This document shows positions 33,259-43,560 of a stretch of DNA of 45,871 nucleotides, in pieces (the stretch's first letter is position 1; each line of letters begins with the position of its first letter). Below the pieces are notes generated by a model that saw only the letters and a program-made list of their open reading frames with translations, was not told the origin of the DNA and did no database searches. The DNA comes from Scedosporium boydii (taxonomy: Eukaryota > Ascomycota > Sordariomycetes > Microascales > Microascaceae): assembly GCA_002221725.1 (NCBI GenBank), contig NJFT01000286.1:1-45871 (forward strand). The letters run 5' to 3'. The position numbers and the translations under genes were made by a program.

Positions 33259-34134
33259 ATGACGAACACTGTTCTCTATGAAACTTCCCAGGACGGCAAG
33301 GTCGCGTACCTAACTCTGAACCGACCTAACCAATTCAACGCAATCGACACGCACCTCCCACACGCTCTGCGCGAAGCCGTCACGCGCGCCAACGCGGATC
33401 CCAAAGTTCACTGCATCGTCGTCAAAGGTGCCGGCCCCGGCTTCTGCGGCGGATACGATCTAGAAATCTTCGCACAGAATGCCCGGCGTGGAAAGACCGA
33501 CGGCAGCCAAGAAGTAAGCGAGGGCTACGATCCCCTCGTGGACTACGAAATGATGAAGGCAAACACGGAGTGCTTCGCGTCCCTGTTCCACAGCTACAAG
33601 CCGACCGTTGCGCAAGTCCACGGCGCGGCCGTTGCAGGGGGTAGCGACATTGCCCTGAGCTGCGATCTCGTCATCATGGCAGACGACGCGAGGATCGGGT
33701 ACCCCCCGGCTCGAGTCTGGGGGTGTCCCACGACTGCCATGTGGACCTTGCGCGTCGGCGTGGAAAAAGCCAAGCGTCTGCTGTTTACGGGAGATCTCAT
33801 CAGCGGCAAAGAAGCTGAGGCCATGGGGCTGATTCTTAAGTCGGTGCCGATGGAGCAACTTGAAGGGACTGTCCGGCTTCTTACGGACAGGATCGCGTCC
33901 GTACCCGTCAACCAGAACTGGATGAACAAGCTCGTGATTAACGGATTTGCCGAGGTTCAGCTTGAGAGAGCGCAAAAGTTGGCAACCATCTTCGACGGAA
34001 TCACCAGAAACTCTCCGGAAGGAATTAGATTCCAGAACTTGGCCCAGGAAGCGGGTTTCAAGGCTGCCATAGCGAAGCGAGATGAGCCGGGAAGGACGGA
34101 GGAGTACCGAAAGAAGTGGAAGAGTGTTCTGTAG
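33259..34134 (+). CDS. Enoyl-CoA hydratase/isomerase (crotonase) family protein
   Basis: Single exon of 291 aa from the ATG at 33259 (context AAAATG); an in-frame GTG at 33226 only extends the frame. The crotonase fold is clear: the first oxyanion-hole segment is GFCGGYDL (about residues 61-68), where many relatives have F-C-A/S-G-x-D-L, and the second is HGAAVAGGSDIAL (about 120-132). They are followed by CDLVIMADDARIGYPPARVWG, in which the usual catalytic Glu pair is not obvious, as in relatives with a YPP-R-WG segment. It should hydrate, isomerise or otherwise process enoyl-CoA esters. The C-terminus is SVL, not a standard PTS1, so peroxisomal import with the neighbouring ligase is uncertain. 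It is divergent from the ligase and shares operator-like motifs with it. Confidence 0.92.
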   Translation: MTNTVLYETSQDGKVAYLTLNRPNQFNAIDTHLPHALREAVTRANADPKVHCIVVKGAGPGFCGGYDLEIFAQNARRGKTDGSQEVSEGYDPLVDYEMMKANTECFASLFHSYKPTVAQVHGAAVAGGSDIALSCDLVIMADDARIGYPPARVWGCPTTAMWTLRVGVEKAKRLLFTGDLISGKEAEAMGLILKSVPMEQLEGTVRLLTDRIASVPVNQNWMNKLVINGFAEVQLERAQKLATIFDGITRNSPEGIRFQNLAQEAGFKAAIAKRDEPGRTEEYRKKWKSVL

Positions 34135-34515
34135 TCGCAATAGCTTACACAATCTTATTTGGCAATAAGGCCAACTGCGGTTTCTTTGAGCCATGTCTCC
34201 TGCCTTGCCTGGCTACCTTGGCAATATCCGAGTGCACGCTCTCTGCCGATTCACACACAGACGAGTCTGGCTCTTCAATGTTGTATTGGCTCCCCTAAAG
34301 GACTAAAGTAGGTTAACGCACTAAAAAGAGTGCGGGGTAAAGCCGATGCGCGTTAAATCCACCGAGCCACCGGCTCTCCGTGAGCCGCCGGCCCACGAGC
34401 GCCCATAATATCAGTCCCATCCATCCCCCACAACGGCCCCCAACCGGCTTCGAGGGGACCGACGGCCCTCTCCCTTGAATTGACTTCATATCCGCAAATG
34501 CGGCATTCAGAAACA
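34135..34515 (+). promoter_or_regulatory. Promoter of the Zn2Cys6 regulator gene
   Basis: 381 bp between the hydratase stop and the regulator ATG. It is GC-rich from 34330 and contains two GCC(A/G)CCGGC copies about 125-150 bp before the ATG, plus an ACCGGCTTCG near 34443. Confidence 0.5.
34366..34392 (+). promoter_or_regulatory. Putative operator: GCCACCGGC and GCCGCCGGC
   Basis: Copies at 34366-34374 and 34384-34392 start 18 bp apart; each is preceded by GA and followed by Y. The same word is found three times in the ligase/hydratase promoter, suggesting autoregulation by the gene product directly downstream. Confidence 0.5.
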
Positions 34516-37384
34516 ATGGATCAAAAGCGGACCCGTCACGCTTGCGCCAGATGTCGTAGACAGAAATTGAAAGTGAGTGACCCCCGAATCCCGGATCTTG
34601 GTCAACAACACCATCGGCTTACCTCCGTGGACCTCGGCCCCCCACGCGCCACGTAGTGTGAGGCTGCGAGACCCTGCGTTTTGTGCGTGAGAGCCAATGC
34701 AGAGTGCGTAGAAGCAACAGAGAAGACATGGTATGAAATCAAGTCCCCCCTTCTCCAATACACCTGCGCTGCTCGCAGTTGTCAATTCCTGCGACCATAG
34801 CCAATTAACTAGGCCCTGGCCCGACTCTTACACTAGGCGGTCCAACCGGCCGAAACATGAAAGACTTGCATTTAAAAACCGAAAGGCCCGGTCAGCGGCT
34901 GGAGCTTTGGACCATTCAACCGTCGCCGGTCGCCCTTCTAGGGAAACGGACGGCCGGGGAACTCCACAGCCGGCGGCCCAACACGGCCTCTCCCCTGACG
35001 AAACCACTCCACCAATCCCCAGAGGGGAACTTTCTCCCCAGCAGGAAATGCATACAGCGACAATAGACCATGGGATTGAGGAGATTGTTCCCTCGGAGCA
35101 ACGCGCGATCGCGCTCCGATTAGTAGAGCAGGTAAATATGGATTGATGACTCTGGCGATCCAGTCGGCGTTGGATGGCGCTATGCTACATTTAAATCCGC
35201 TATATTCACTGGCCGAGATTGACCTGCGTGTACACATCGCCATTATCAGATTAGGACGTAGCGGGCTAATATTGATGTGTCGCAGGTTTTTCGAAAATAC
35301 GATGTGTCAACATCAAGCCAGACACGCGTGGTTGATGCCATCCCGGGCTCTAGCTCACCGAATAGAGACCTCGATGAAACGAGATTGGTTCCCGTGGCAG
35401 AGCTTCTAGGTTTTGAATTGCCGCCACGCGATATCGTAGATACACTACTAACAGCGTACATGGAGTCCATGCATTGGTATCTCAATATTCTCGACGCACC
35501 GTCGTTCTACAACAAACTGGAGCCCATCCTAGCCACCGGCCTCGCGCCTCGGTCTCAAAGACCTTTCATTTTGAAAGCCCTCGTCGCAATGATCATGGGT
35601 GCTCGTCTTTTGAGCGATGAAGTCAAGCAAAAGAAATTCAGCACCTTTTCCCTGACGGACCTCGTGTCAAAACTCACGGCAGGTGTGGAAAGATGGTATT
35701 TTCCACTGATGGATTCCGTCACGCCCGACACCGTGGCATTCTCCTTCATGGTGTCGGCCAATTATCTTTTCAACCGCCAGATAAGGTCCGCATATATGGC
35801 TACAGGAACCACCGTGCGTGCTGCAGAGTCAATTGGCCTTCACCGGGAATCATCGTGGGGAGATATCTCCACAACCGAACGCGAAAACCGGAGGCGTATA
35901 TGGTGGTGTGTCTTTATTGGATCAGGGTGGGTTCGCTTCTACGGCATCAATTGATGTTTAGAGTCTTAAAGACTGGCACTATTATATGCTGACATTCATG
36001 GTGGTGCAGGTTTCTCTCCATGTCCTATGGGACCCCGCCGATAGTGACTGAGGATAGCTGCTGCGTTCAACTTCCGGACGACCTGGAGGGAAACATGCTT
36101 CAGCATCCAGGATTTAAATCGATGGAGAAACGCGAGGATGGAGAACTCTGGTCTGTGACTACGGGGTCGTACAACCGCTACAAGGCGAAAATGTACATGA
36201 TGGCCTCTTCCATCATGAATCAAATTTACTTCACACGGCACAACAAACCTGGAGAACTCGTCCAACTTATCAAGGGTTTCTTCGAGCGAGTCCTGGAGTG
36301 GGAAAGGTCTGTCCCGCCAGAGCTACAGCTGGAATCGCACACGGACTTCATCCCATCGGAGGGCAAGGAAGGTTTCATACGCCAGGTTTTCGCCATACAG
36401 GCTCTCACTCTCCGCATCTCCTACGACAACCTCCTGATATTCCTATTCAGGCCGCTTATCACCATTGGAAGCGTGTCTCAGCCCCTGCTGCAACGAACGA
36501 GGGAGTCATCGCCAGCATGTCTCGCGTCGATTCTGGCTACAGGAGTTAGGCCCGATAGAGTGCCTGACGCGTTCCTCCAGGTAGCCGAGACACAATGCTG
36601 GACATCTGCCACCAGGACTTCGATGGTTTTCCAACGTTCCAATATCCGAAACCTTTTTTCCTTTAGTTTCCCGGCCCTTCACGTGGGGATTTACGCCTTC
36701 TCGGCCGGAGTCATGTTGGCTCTCCTGGCACTGTCGTATCCTCTGTCAACGCGCGGAGACGAGTGTAAGCGTGGCATTGCCCGGATCATACAATTATCAC
36801 GAAGCGCTCAGCTGAGGCCGCATATGCGGAGCCAGATGTCGGAGGTGCTAACTGATCTGATGCACGCAATCGCCTCCGAGGAGACCAAGGCCCTGATTGC
36901 GTCACCCGACGGGGTCAAGAGTACTACCGAAAGTTACAGGAAACTTCACGCGCATGCACTTGATCCCACTCCGGAAATGTGCCCAGCTTCAAGTGGTGGA
37001 CCTCAGGCGCTTCACATGCCCTGTATAACACCGGGGGCAACGCCGCATAGCGGTAGCCATCACGGAAACAGCACAACATCGGAAAGGGCGGATGAACAAC
37101 AACTCCAAGCCCATGAACTAGACACGGGATTAACCTTGGTAACACCGCCGTGCCAAACATCCCAGATGCCTGAAAATGGGCCCTATACGTGTTCTAAAGT
37201 TCACGGAAAACGCATCCCTTCAGATACCGATCCCGCATTGCAGGAAATGCTAGCCGGCTCCCCGTATGGTGACATGGGGAGTGCGATGGACGTATGGACC
37301 GCACCGCATGCCGAATGGTTAGGTGATCCGCTCCAGGGAATGAATCAAGTGTGGATGTGGAATGGGACGTTTTCCTATCACTGA
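34516..37384 (+). CDS. Zn2Cys6 transcription factor with fungal-specific regulatory domain, 5 exons
   Basis: Exons: 34516-34572, 34657-34730, about 34837-35131, 35286-35926, 36010-37384 (813 aa). The exon 3 start is uncertain: acceptors at 34800, 34812 and 34836 all keep frame. Intron 1 falls inside the zinc cluster, before Cys20. The binuclear cluster is perfect: C10-x2-C13-x6-C20-x5-C26-x2-C29-x6-C36, with the basic RCRRQKLKC. A disordered linker (to about residue 142) is followed by the fungal middle homology region, with an RAAESIGLHRESSW-type motif and, across intron 4, CVFIGSG/FLSMSYGTPP. The last 150 residues are polar and probably the activation region. Family role: nuclear regulator binding CGG-type sites. 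Adjacent position and shared operator-like words make the ligase and hydratase the likely targets. Confidence 0.88.
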
Positions 37385-38183
37385 GATAAATTGCCACAGC
37401 TTGATATTTTCAATCCCGCCCGCATCTTTCGTTGGGCTCTCCTCTGCTTTGAAAGTTGGCCACATACAATAAGACCTGGATTCGGCGCCGGCTGGCTTTC
37501 TCAGCGCAGGCCTCACTATTAGTTGGCGCATATGAAGTACAAGAATTGGTCCTAAGTGAGTGCGGCTCTGCTATTCTAGAGTCTGATGGGGAATTGATGA
37601 CGCTTGTAAGTAATATACAACATTTGAAGATGGTTGTTCTGTCCGGTTCGCCGAGACTAGGTCGATATGTCTTTGCGTTCCCAGCATGATTGAATCATTG
37701 ATGCATGTAGCTTTGATTTCTTAGCGCCAGTGACCCAGTGTATTATGGGATGAGGTATCCAGAGTATCAAAGATCGATTGAATGTATCCTCCGCCGAATT
37801 CTGTGAGCGAAAATCAATTGCGGTATCAATACCAACGTCATTGCCAGTCACCAGCTTTCCGATCAAGTAGCTAGGCTAGACTCTAGAGGCACCGGAACAT
37901 TACTCGGCAATGCAGCTGCAGAGAGGGATCATACGAAGTATTTTACGAACTATAAGGGGGAACCGACTGACATAGAACAGAAGGGCTTGGTCTGGTCGAA
38001 TAATCCAGGCTGGCGAATCAGAAGAGAACCGACCATCTCCTCCTCCAATGCGGAAGATTGACAGCTAGTTCACCATTACTGAATATAGAATAACTTACCT
38101 CCAGTGATGGCATGGCTTCTGCCTCGGAGGAATGTCTCTCATAGCTGGCGGAGACTGATATGGGTGTAATCCTACTGCACCTA
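37385..38183. other. Spacer between convergent regulator and APH-like genes, with repeat copy 1
   Basis: No gene supported. It contains one copy of the diverged repeat (about 37700-37818) and an exact TACGAAGTA at 37932. Confidence 0.5.
37700..37818 (+). repeat. Diverged direct repeat, copy 1
   Basis: About 120 bp resembling 40226-40358 in the same orientation. Shared blocks, in order: GATGCATG, CTTTGATT, CTTAGCGCCA, TTATTATGG/TATTATGGG, AGAGTATCAA/AGAATATCAA, GATCGATT, and CCGCCGAAT-CTGTGAGC. Differences are substitutions and small indels, including several C/T and G/A changes. Confidence 0.7.
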
Positions 38184-39490
38184 CTAGTCTATAGCTTTCT
38201 TCTTCATTTCGGCTTCCAATTTCTTGAGATGCTGGTCTGCCTCAGGACCAGTGAGGCCGTAACCCAGTCGCACCAGTTCGTAGGTGAAATCTTTTTCCAT
38301 GCCCTCAAAGACGCCAATCTTTTCAGACACTCCATAGATCCTGGACCCCTTCCCCTCCAGGATCTCAGAAATTGAGATGTGAAGCGGCCGGCCTCTTTCC
38401 TCGAGTGCTGCTTCCGCCTCTTTAAATTTCTGGCGATACATGGCTCTCGTCGCTTTCTGGCGTGATACGTTGCGATGGGCGATGTGTCCGGGGTCGTTCA
38501 GAATCTCCCTGATTTCCTCGTCAGAATCGATGAGCGGGATGGGCATTGGGTAATGGTTAACGGTCCATGGCGCCGATTGGGAAAATTCCCAATCAATTAT
38601 AGCGAGAATGTTAAAGTCGTCATCGACAAGAATGTTCTGTATTCCCATGTCCATGTGGTTGAAATGGAAGGGTCCTTGGTCGTCGGGGTCCTTGAATATT
38701 TCAGTGTTCCGCACGATGTCTCTGAATACGAGTGAGCCAAGAATAGTAAACCTGTCACTCTCCGTACTAGATGTATTCTCTCGCTGCGCCTGGGTGAGTC
38801 GAGCCTCTGCTACGGCATTGAAGTAGCTCCATCCGGATTGGAACGGTCCAGCAGCGGGAAGACCATCGCTCGAAGCTGTGGCAAGCTCTCCAATAATCGG
38901 GCCTTTCTCAGTGGAAAATTGGGACATTGAGCCGATCGAGGGAAAGGTGAAGGCAGCAAGTTCCGCTTGGTATGACGTCCACTGCGTGATAATGCGCTCT
39001 TGGGTAGGGAGCTTGTCAAAGTTATTAGTGCTGTTATTATAAGGGAACACTACATAGTAGAACATACAGGGAGATCGTAAATGCTATGGTTAACGTCCTG
39101 GAGAGTGTTCCCGTAAAATCCTTCAATGAGCATGTATGCTGCGCCAACTTTGACAGCCTTCGCAGAACCTGGTGCTTCGTAGGTAAAGAGCGTTGGGAAT
39201 GGGATAGTTGTGACATTCGCCTGCAGAAACCTCATTGCCGCGACTTCGCACCGAATCAAGTACTCGTCGGCGCCATCGCCATCGCTGGCCTTGCTGTCAG
39301 GGTGCTTTGGCAGCCGCACGCGAGCAATGATGAGGCGACCATCAGGCGCGACAAGTTCAAAACAGCACCAGTACTGCCCAGCTGAGAATGGCTCGCTCAT
39401 CGACACGGGAGAGTTGAGTACGATTTCGACATGCTCTACCAACACGGGCTTGTTGATCGACGCCATGAACCTTTCGAGACGCTCCTTCAT
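38184..39490 (-). CDS. APH-family phosphotransferase-like protein (possibly 5'-frameshifted), 2 exons
   Basis: Minus-strand exons 39490-39068 and 39011-38184 (416 aa from the ATG at 39490). The 56-bp intron starts GTATGT, with the branch CTAAT close to its AAG acceptor. The kinase-like fold shows an N-lobe (YWCCFELVAP, then a Glu-rich helix with EYLIRCEVAAMRFL), the hinge-like MLIEGFYGN, the catalytic loop HMDMGIQNILVDD (H-x-D-x4-N) and the metal-binding IIDWE. Fungal members of this family are mostly of unknown substrate; small-molecule or protein phosphorylation is possible, and antibiotic resistance should not be assumed. The same frame stays open upstream to 39631 but has no ATG. A well-placed ATG at 39566 (MSSTETP...) is one base out of frame across an A6 run at 39541-39546, so the gene is either frameshifted, misread there, or starts at 39490. 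Confidence 0.8.
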
Positions 39491-40225
39491 CCCATCGTAA
39501 TCCCAATCGTCGAGTGAGGTCCAGCGCTCACTTGGCCGCCTTTTTTGGTGTTTCCGTGCTAGACATCTTGTTCCTTGGACCCTTGGAGAAGTGTTGAAGG
39601 GCGGAAGAAGGAAGGAAAAGGCGCCTGGCACGGCTTGGGTATTACAAAGAGTTGCGTTCGATTACACTGCAATGTCCATGGTCCCCCCTTGCGACCTGCA
39701 ACCTGCGCCCGCCGACATCATTGATATCCCCAGACCCAGGTATTCTTGTCGGCACCAGAGTAATTCGACACCCTATTCACCCAGGAGGACCCAGATAGGC
39801 GCCCGATGACAACCCGTGGACCCCCAATAATCCAGGATTCGAAAGACACCGTTGAACCCGTCCGGAGAATGAATACGGAAGTACTTCGTACTTGAGCAAT
39901 TGAACCATGGGCGACCACGTGACTTTCTTGAATATCTCTGGTCTGACGCAACTGCGGTTGTGGAGTTTACTTCGTATTGGTTTCAAGATGGGGTAGATCC
40001 ATTATTTCTCATCATTGTCCGGACACACACGACATATTTATGGGGATTGGGCAGACGAAGGACAAGAACTGACCTTGAGGGAGTCCGACCTTGCTGTCCT
40101 CAAGCCTGAAAGAGACTTGATAACTCAATGACCTGGCTGGTCCATACTACTTATAACTTATGGGCAATATTACAACCTAGGTCGACGCTGGTTGATGATG
40201 AGAGAGATGAATGTTGTGTTCCTGA

Positions 40226-40358
40226 GATGCATGCACCTTTGATTGCTTAGCGCCATCCACCGTTATTATGGGGCACCTGCTCCATACTAGACTCCAGAAT
40301 ATCAAGGATGATCGATTCGATTCAAGTATTTCCCCGCCGAATCCTGTGAGCAAAGACA
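40226..40358 (+). repeat. Diverged direct repeat, copy 2
   Basis: Partner of 37700-37818, same orientation, about 2.5 kb away, with the APH-like gene between. No coding potential beyond short frames; similar short peptides can be read from both copies on the minus strand, which only reflects the DNA similarity. Confidence 0.7.
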
Positions 40359-40713
40359 CAATATTCCAGACAACCCTTGACGCAGTGGGGCGGACGTTGG
40401 GCAACGCAACGCGGCGTTGCTGGTGGAACACTGGCTTGATTCATACCTGGACGGTGGCCTTCCTGCCTGGCGGTAGTGGCTGTATCCTCCACTGGGTGCC
40501 GCACGAGTAAATATACTCCAAGGTACATATGCCTATCACATTATGGCGTTGATGGGGTTGTATTTTAATGTACCGATACTGCAGTGCTTGGAGCCAAAGC
40601 AAGAAAGGAAAGAAGAAAAAGGGGAAGGCAAAAAGTCCAAATTTCCCTGCGACCTACGAAGCAGGAATAATGACGAGTTTCTCGACCTGGTTTTCGCCAT
40701 TCACCCACGTCCA

Positions 40714-41028
40714 TACTTCGTACGAAGCTGTACCTTGGATGACAGGAGACTGGAAGAAGACGCCACGAGAAATCAAAGCCTCATCCTGTCCTACAAATAA
40801 TACTACGGAAATGGCGGAATGTCACTCGTCTTGCTCGAAGAGAGGGATGATACTTACTTCGCATTACGAAGTACTTATTGACGAAGAAGGTGCAGTTGTC
40901 ACCAAAATGCGGCAGCTTCCTTCCTTCGTTCCATTTAGCACCCGTCTCGTCTCGCGCACGTACGAAGTATAGAGTAAGTTATTTCGTACAAAGTACGCAG
41001 TACTCATACTAGTTTGAAGTACTTCGTA
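40714..41028. repeat. Cluster of palindrome-like 9-mers TACTTCGTA / TACGAAGTA
   Basis: Exact copies at 40714-40722, 40865-40873, 40961-40969 and 41020-41028. The first is overlapped by a near-copy in the opposite direction. TACTTCGTA and TACGAAGTA are reverse complements. Seven more exact copies occur elsewhere in the window, all between genes. Confidence 0.6.
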
Positions 41029-41126
41029 AAAAGCGGTCCCCTCGCAGCCGCTAGCATCTTTGAATCGCCGGAATTGGCAAGCATTACGAAGTCCAACGGC
41101 GGTCCAGGACTCCGGGGGGATGAGAT

Positions 41127-41166
41127 GACATTTGGACATTTGGACATCTGGACATTTGGACATTTG
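41127..41166 (+). repeat. Octamer tandem repeat, 5 x GACATTTG
   Basis: Five consecutive octamers, four perfect and one with a single change (GACATCTG), followed by GGATG or its start. A simple microsatellite-scale repeat. Confidence 0.85.
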
Positions 41167-43560
41167 GATGCACGATTTCCAACTTGGGACAAAATAGGCC
41201 CCAGAATCTCCATCGTCATCCCGCGTATTTTTCATTCGCGCGTTTCTCTTCGTATTCTGCGACTTGTTCGTGATCTCGTGGCCTCGGTTGGGATTTTGTT
41301 CATCGGACAGATCAATTTTCATCTCCTCGATGCTCAGCGAGCCATGCCGTCTGCCCCATCAATATTACTCCACCCAACCTCGGTCCTCCGTTCGCATACA
41401 ACGTTGGACTGTTGCAGCGAAGGATTCAGGCTTGGGCATAACAAGCCACTTGCCTACTGCCTGGTGTGGTGACACCAAATACAATTATCAGCAAAATTTC
41501 AATTTGCGGGCAGGTAATTTCGGCAGCCCTCTCAGGCTCACATCGCCAGCCGCATGCTTAGTGCTCGTTCTCCTGGCAAGCGGCTTTCCAGAATAGGTCG
41601 TTACTTTCAACGGCTGGACGCACCAGATGCATCTGTGGATGCCTCAATTTCGGCGGAAGCAATACAACAGGCAGCCCGGACGCACCTTTGTATAAATGAC
41701 TTCGAAGACGCTAGTCATATAGCATAGAAGTGAGGTATACGCTACACTAGGTGTTGGAAGTATGAAGTACGAAGTGCGAAGCGTGAATGAGCGAAGGAAC
41801 CAGAAAACCGTGCATCGTATTTAGGGGCGCTAACGGCTAATGTACGTGCTATTAGTGCTATTAGGGGATCGTTCAGCCACGCCCGCAGCCTTACAGGAAT
41901 TGAGCAGGTGGGGAACCTCGTAGTGTTGTCGGGCAACGGCTTTCCAGGTCTGGTACTTGGGAGAGGGATGTACGAAGCGAAAGTACGAAGCAAGCCGAGA
42001 TCGAGGAGATGAAATGTGTGGAGGGCTGGAGGTGACTACAACAGCAAGCAAAAGGCATCAATGTGGGCGTCAAAATAGGCTCGTGCCACTCACATGAATC
42101 GTGTCTGATTTCGCACGGCGAATCCATCGTGTTGCGAAGCGTCGTCAACATGCTTCGTCAAGTTGGACAAGTTCATTCAGGACGAAGCCTACGAAGTAAA
42201 CCAGCTCCGAAGCACGAAGTACACAGTGCCCTGTGGTGAATTGATCTTTACTCCGTATTTCCTTGCACGAATAAACGAATGTAACACTGTGCTTTACATG
42301 CCCTTTTGGGCTATTTTTGTACGAGGCGCTGGAACTGGGCACTGACTAGACACTGTCCTGCCATATTTCGACCAATGTTTCCGAGTTTGATTGAGACTTC
42401 GTGCATGCTTCAGACTCCCTGCTTGTATGAGTACGGAGAAGGGTCAGCCCCTTGATCGAGTCGATTCCGAGTCCGATCCCCGAAATCCAACATCACCATC
42501 ACCATCACTGCCATGGACAGCCTTGACCATATATTATAATCTGTCCCAAAACGGGTCGACTGGACGTGACTTCTACCATTTTTTGAGGACTGAAGCACGA
42601 GTACGTACACTACTTGTACTAGTCCCCAAGCCTGGTCACCGAGCCGTCCGCCAACCACAACGCAGTGACGCAGTAACACCGTAGTCCGATGTACAGTATA
42701 AGCATAAACATGTACAACGGTAATGTTGCAACAGGCGGTGGGGTACATGCACTGTACCCCCGTCGCCCCGTAACATTTCGTGACATCGACGCCCATGATT
42801 TCCCACGCGATTCAATTGATGTCACTAGTACGTTTGACTTCGTACTGCTCACATCGTTGCTTCCCTGCTTGTCCTTGCTGCGCCCCCTCCCCTTCTGTTT
42901 CTCACTCGTTCCTGCTCCCACACTTAACGCCTGCTCATCCTGACTTGGACGCTTGTTGCTCGCTCGTGTCAGACCCGGTCCCTTTCCTTTTCCACCTCTT
43001 CTCTCGTTTTTGCACCTCACCCTGCAACAACAACGCAGCGCAGCCAAGATCTGGGGATTCGTTTCGGGAACCTCATTCATTCACTTTTGAATTTTCTTTC
43101 TTTTCTTTTTTTCCTTTCGTTCTTCAATTTTGACCAATTCGGTTTCTCGTGGCTTCGCATCCAGCATACGCATAGACACATAGATCGCTCGCTCTGTCCC
43201 TTCCCTCGCTTCAACTGCTGTCCACCACCCCCTCGCTTTACATCCTAAATTGCCAAGACAGAGACACCAACCTTTCTAGCCAAGATTCGCCGCCCGTCTG
43301 GTTAATCCGGCCCTTGAACGCATCATCGTCGATATCGACACAATTGCCGTCCTCTTTTTCTTACCATTTATACCTCGCTCTCTCCATACTACGACGACTG
43401 CGCAACGCACAGGAGAAGGACAAAAAAAAGTCGGCAACACCCCCCCCACCCCTGAGAATCCGGAGCAATAAGCTCTGTATGTGCGGCCCGTCATAGGTCA
43501 GCTCTGTAGCACATAAGAGGATCGCCGTCCCAGCCGCGCTGCCGACACAAGAGATTCGCA

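Larger units (their letters stand above)
39491..43560. other. Motif-rich spacer and leader of the glucanase gene
   Basis: No gene is supported between the APH-like gene and the glucanase. The spacer has repeat copy 2 (about 40226-40358), five octamers at 41127, and most of the window's TACTTCGTA/TACGAAGTA copies (39882, 39968, 40714, 40865, 40961, 41020, 42190) together with many one-mismatch forms. From about 42850 to 43400 the plus strand is strongly C/T-rich and probably holds the glucanase promoter and leader. Confidence 0.5.

Noticed and set aside
33460..34194. 244-codon minus-strand frame across the hydratase
   Set aside because: Antisense shadow of a clear crotonase coding region with third-position G/C bias.
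5257..41170. Shared 12-mer GACATTTGGATG at 5257 and 41159
   Set aside because: A 12-base match is expected by chance in a window of this size; no longer similarity around it.
40568..41472. Several 100-150 codon frames on both strands
   Set aside because: They overlap the octamer repeat and the 9-mer cluster, and repeated peptides are read from simple repeats.
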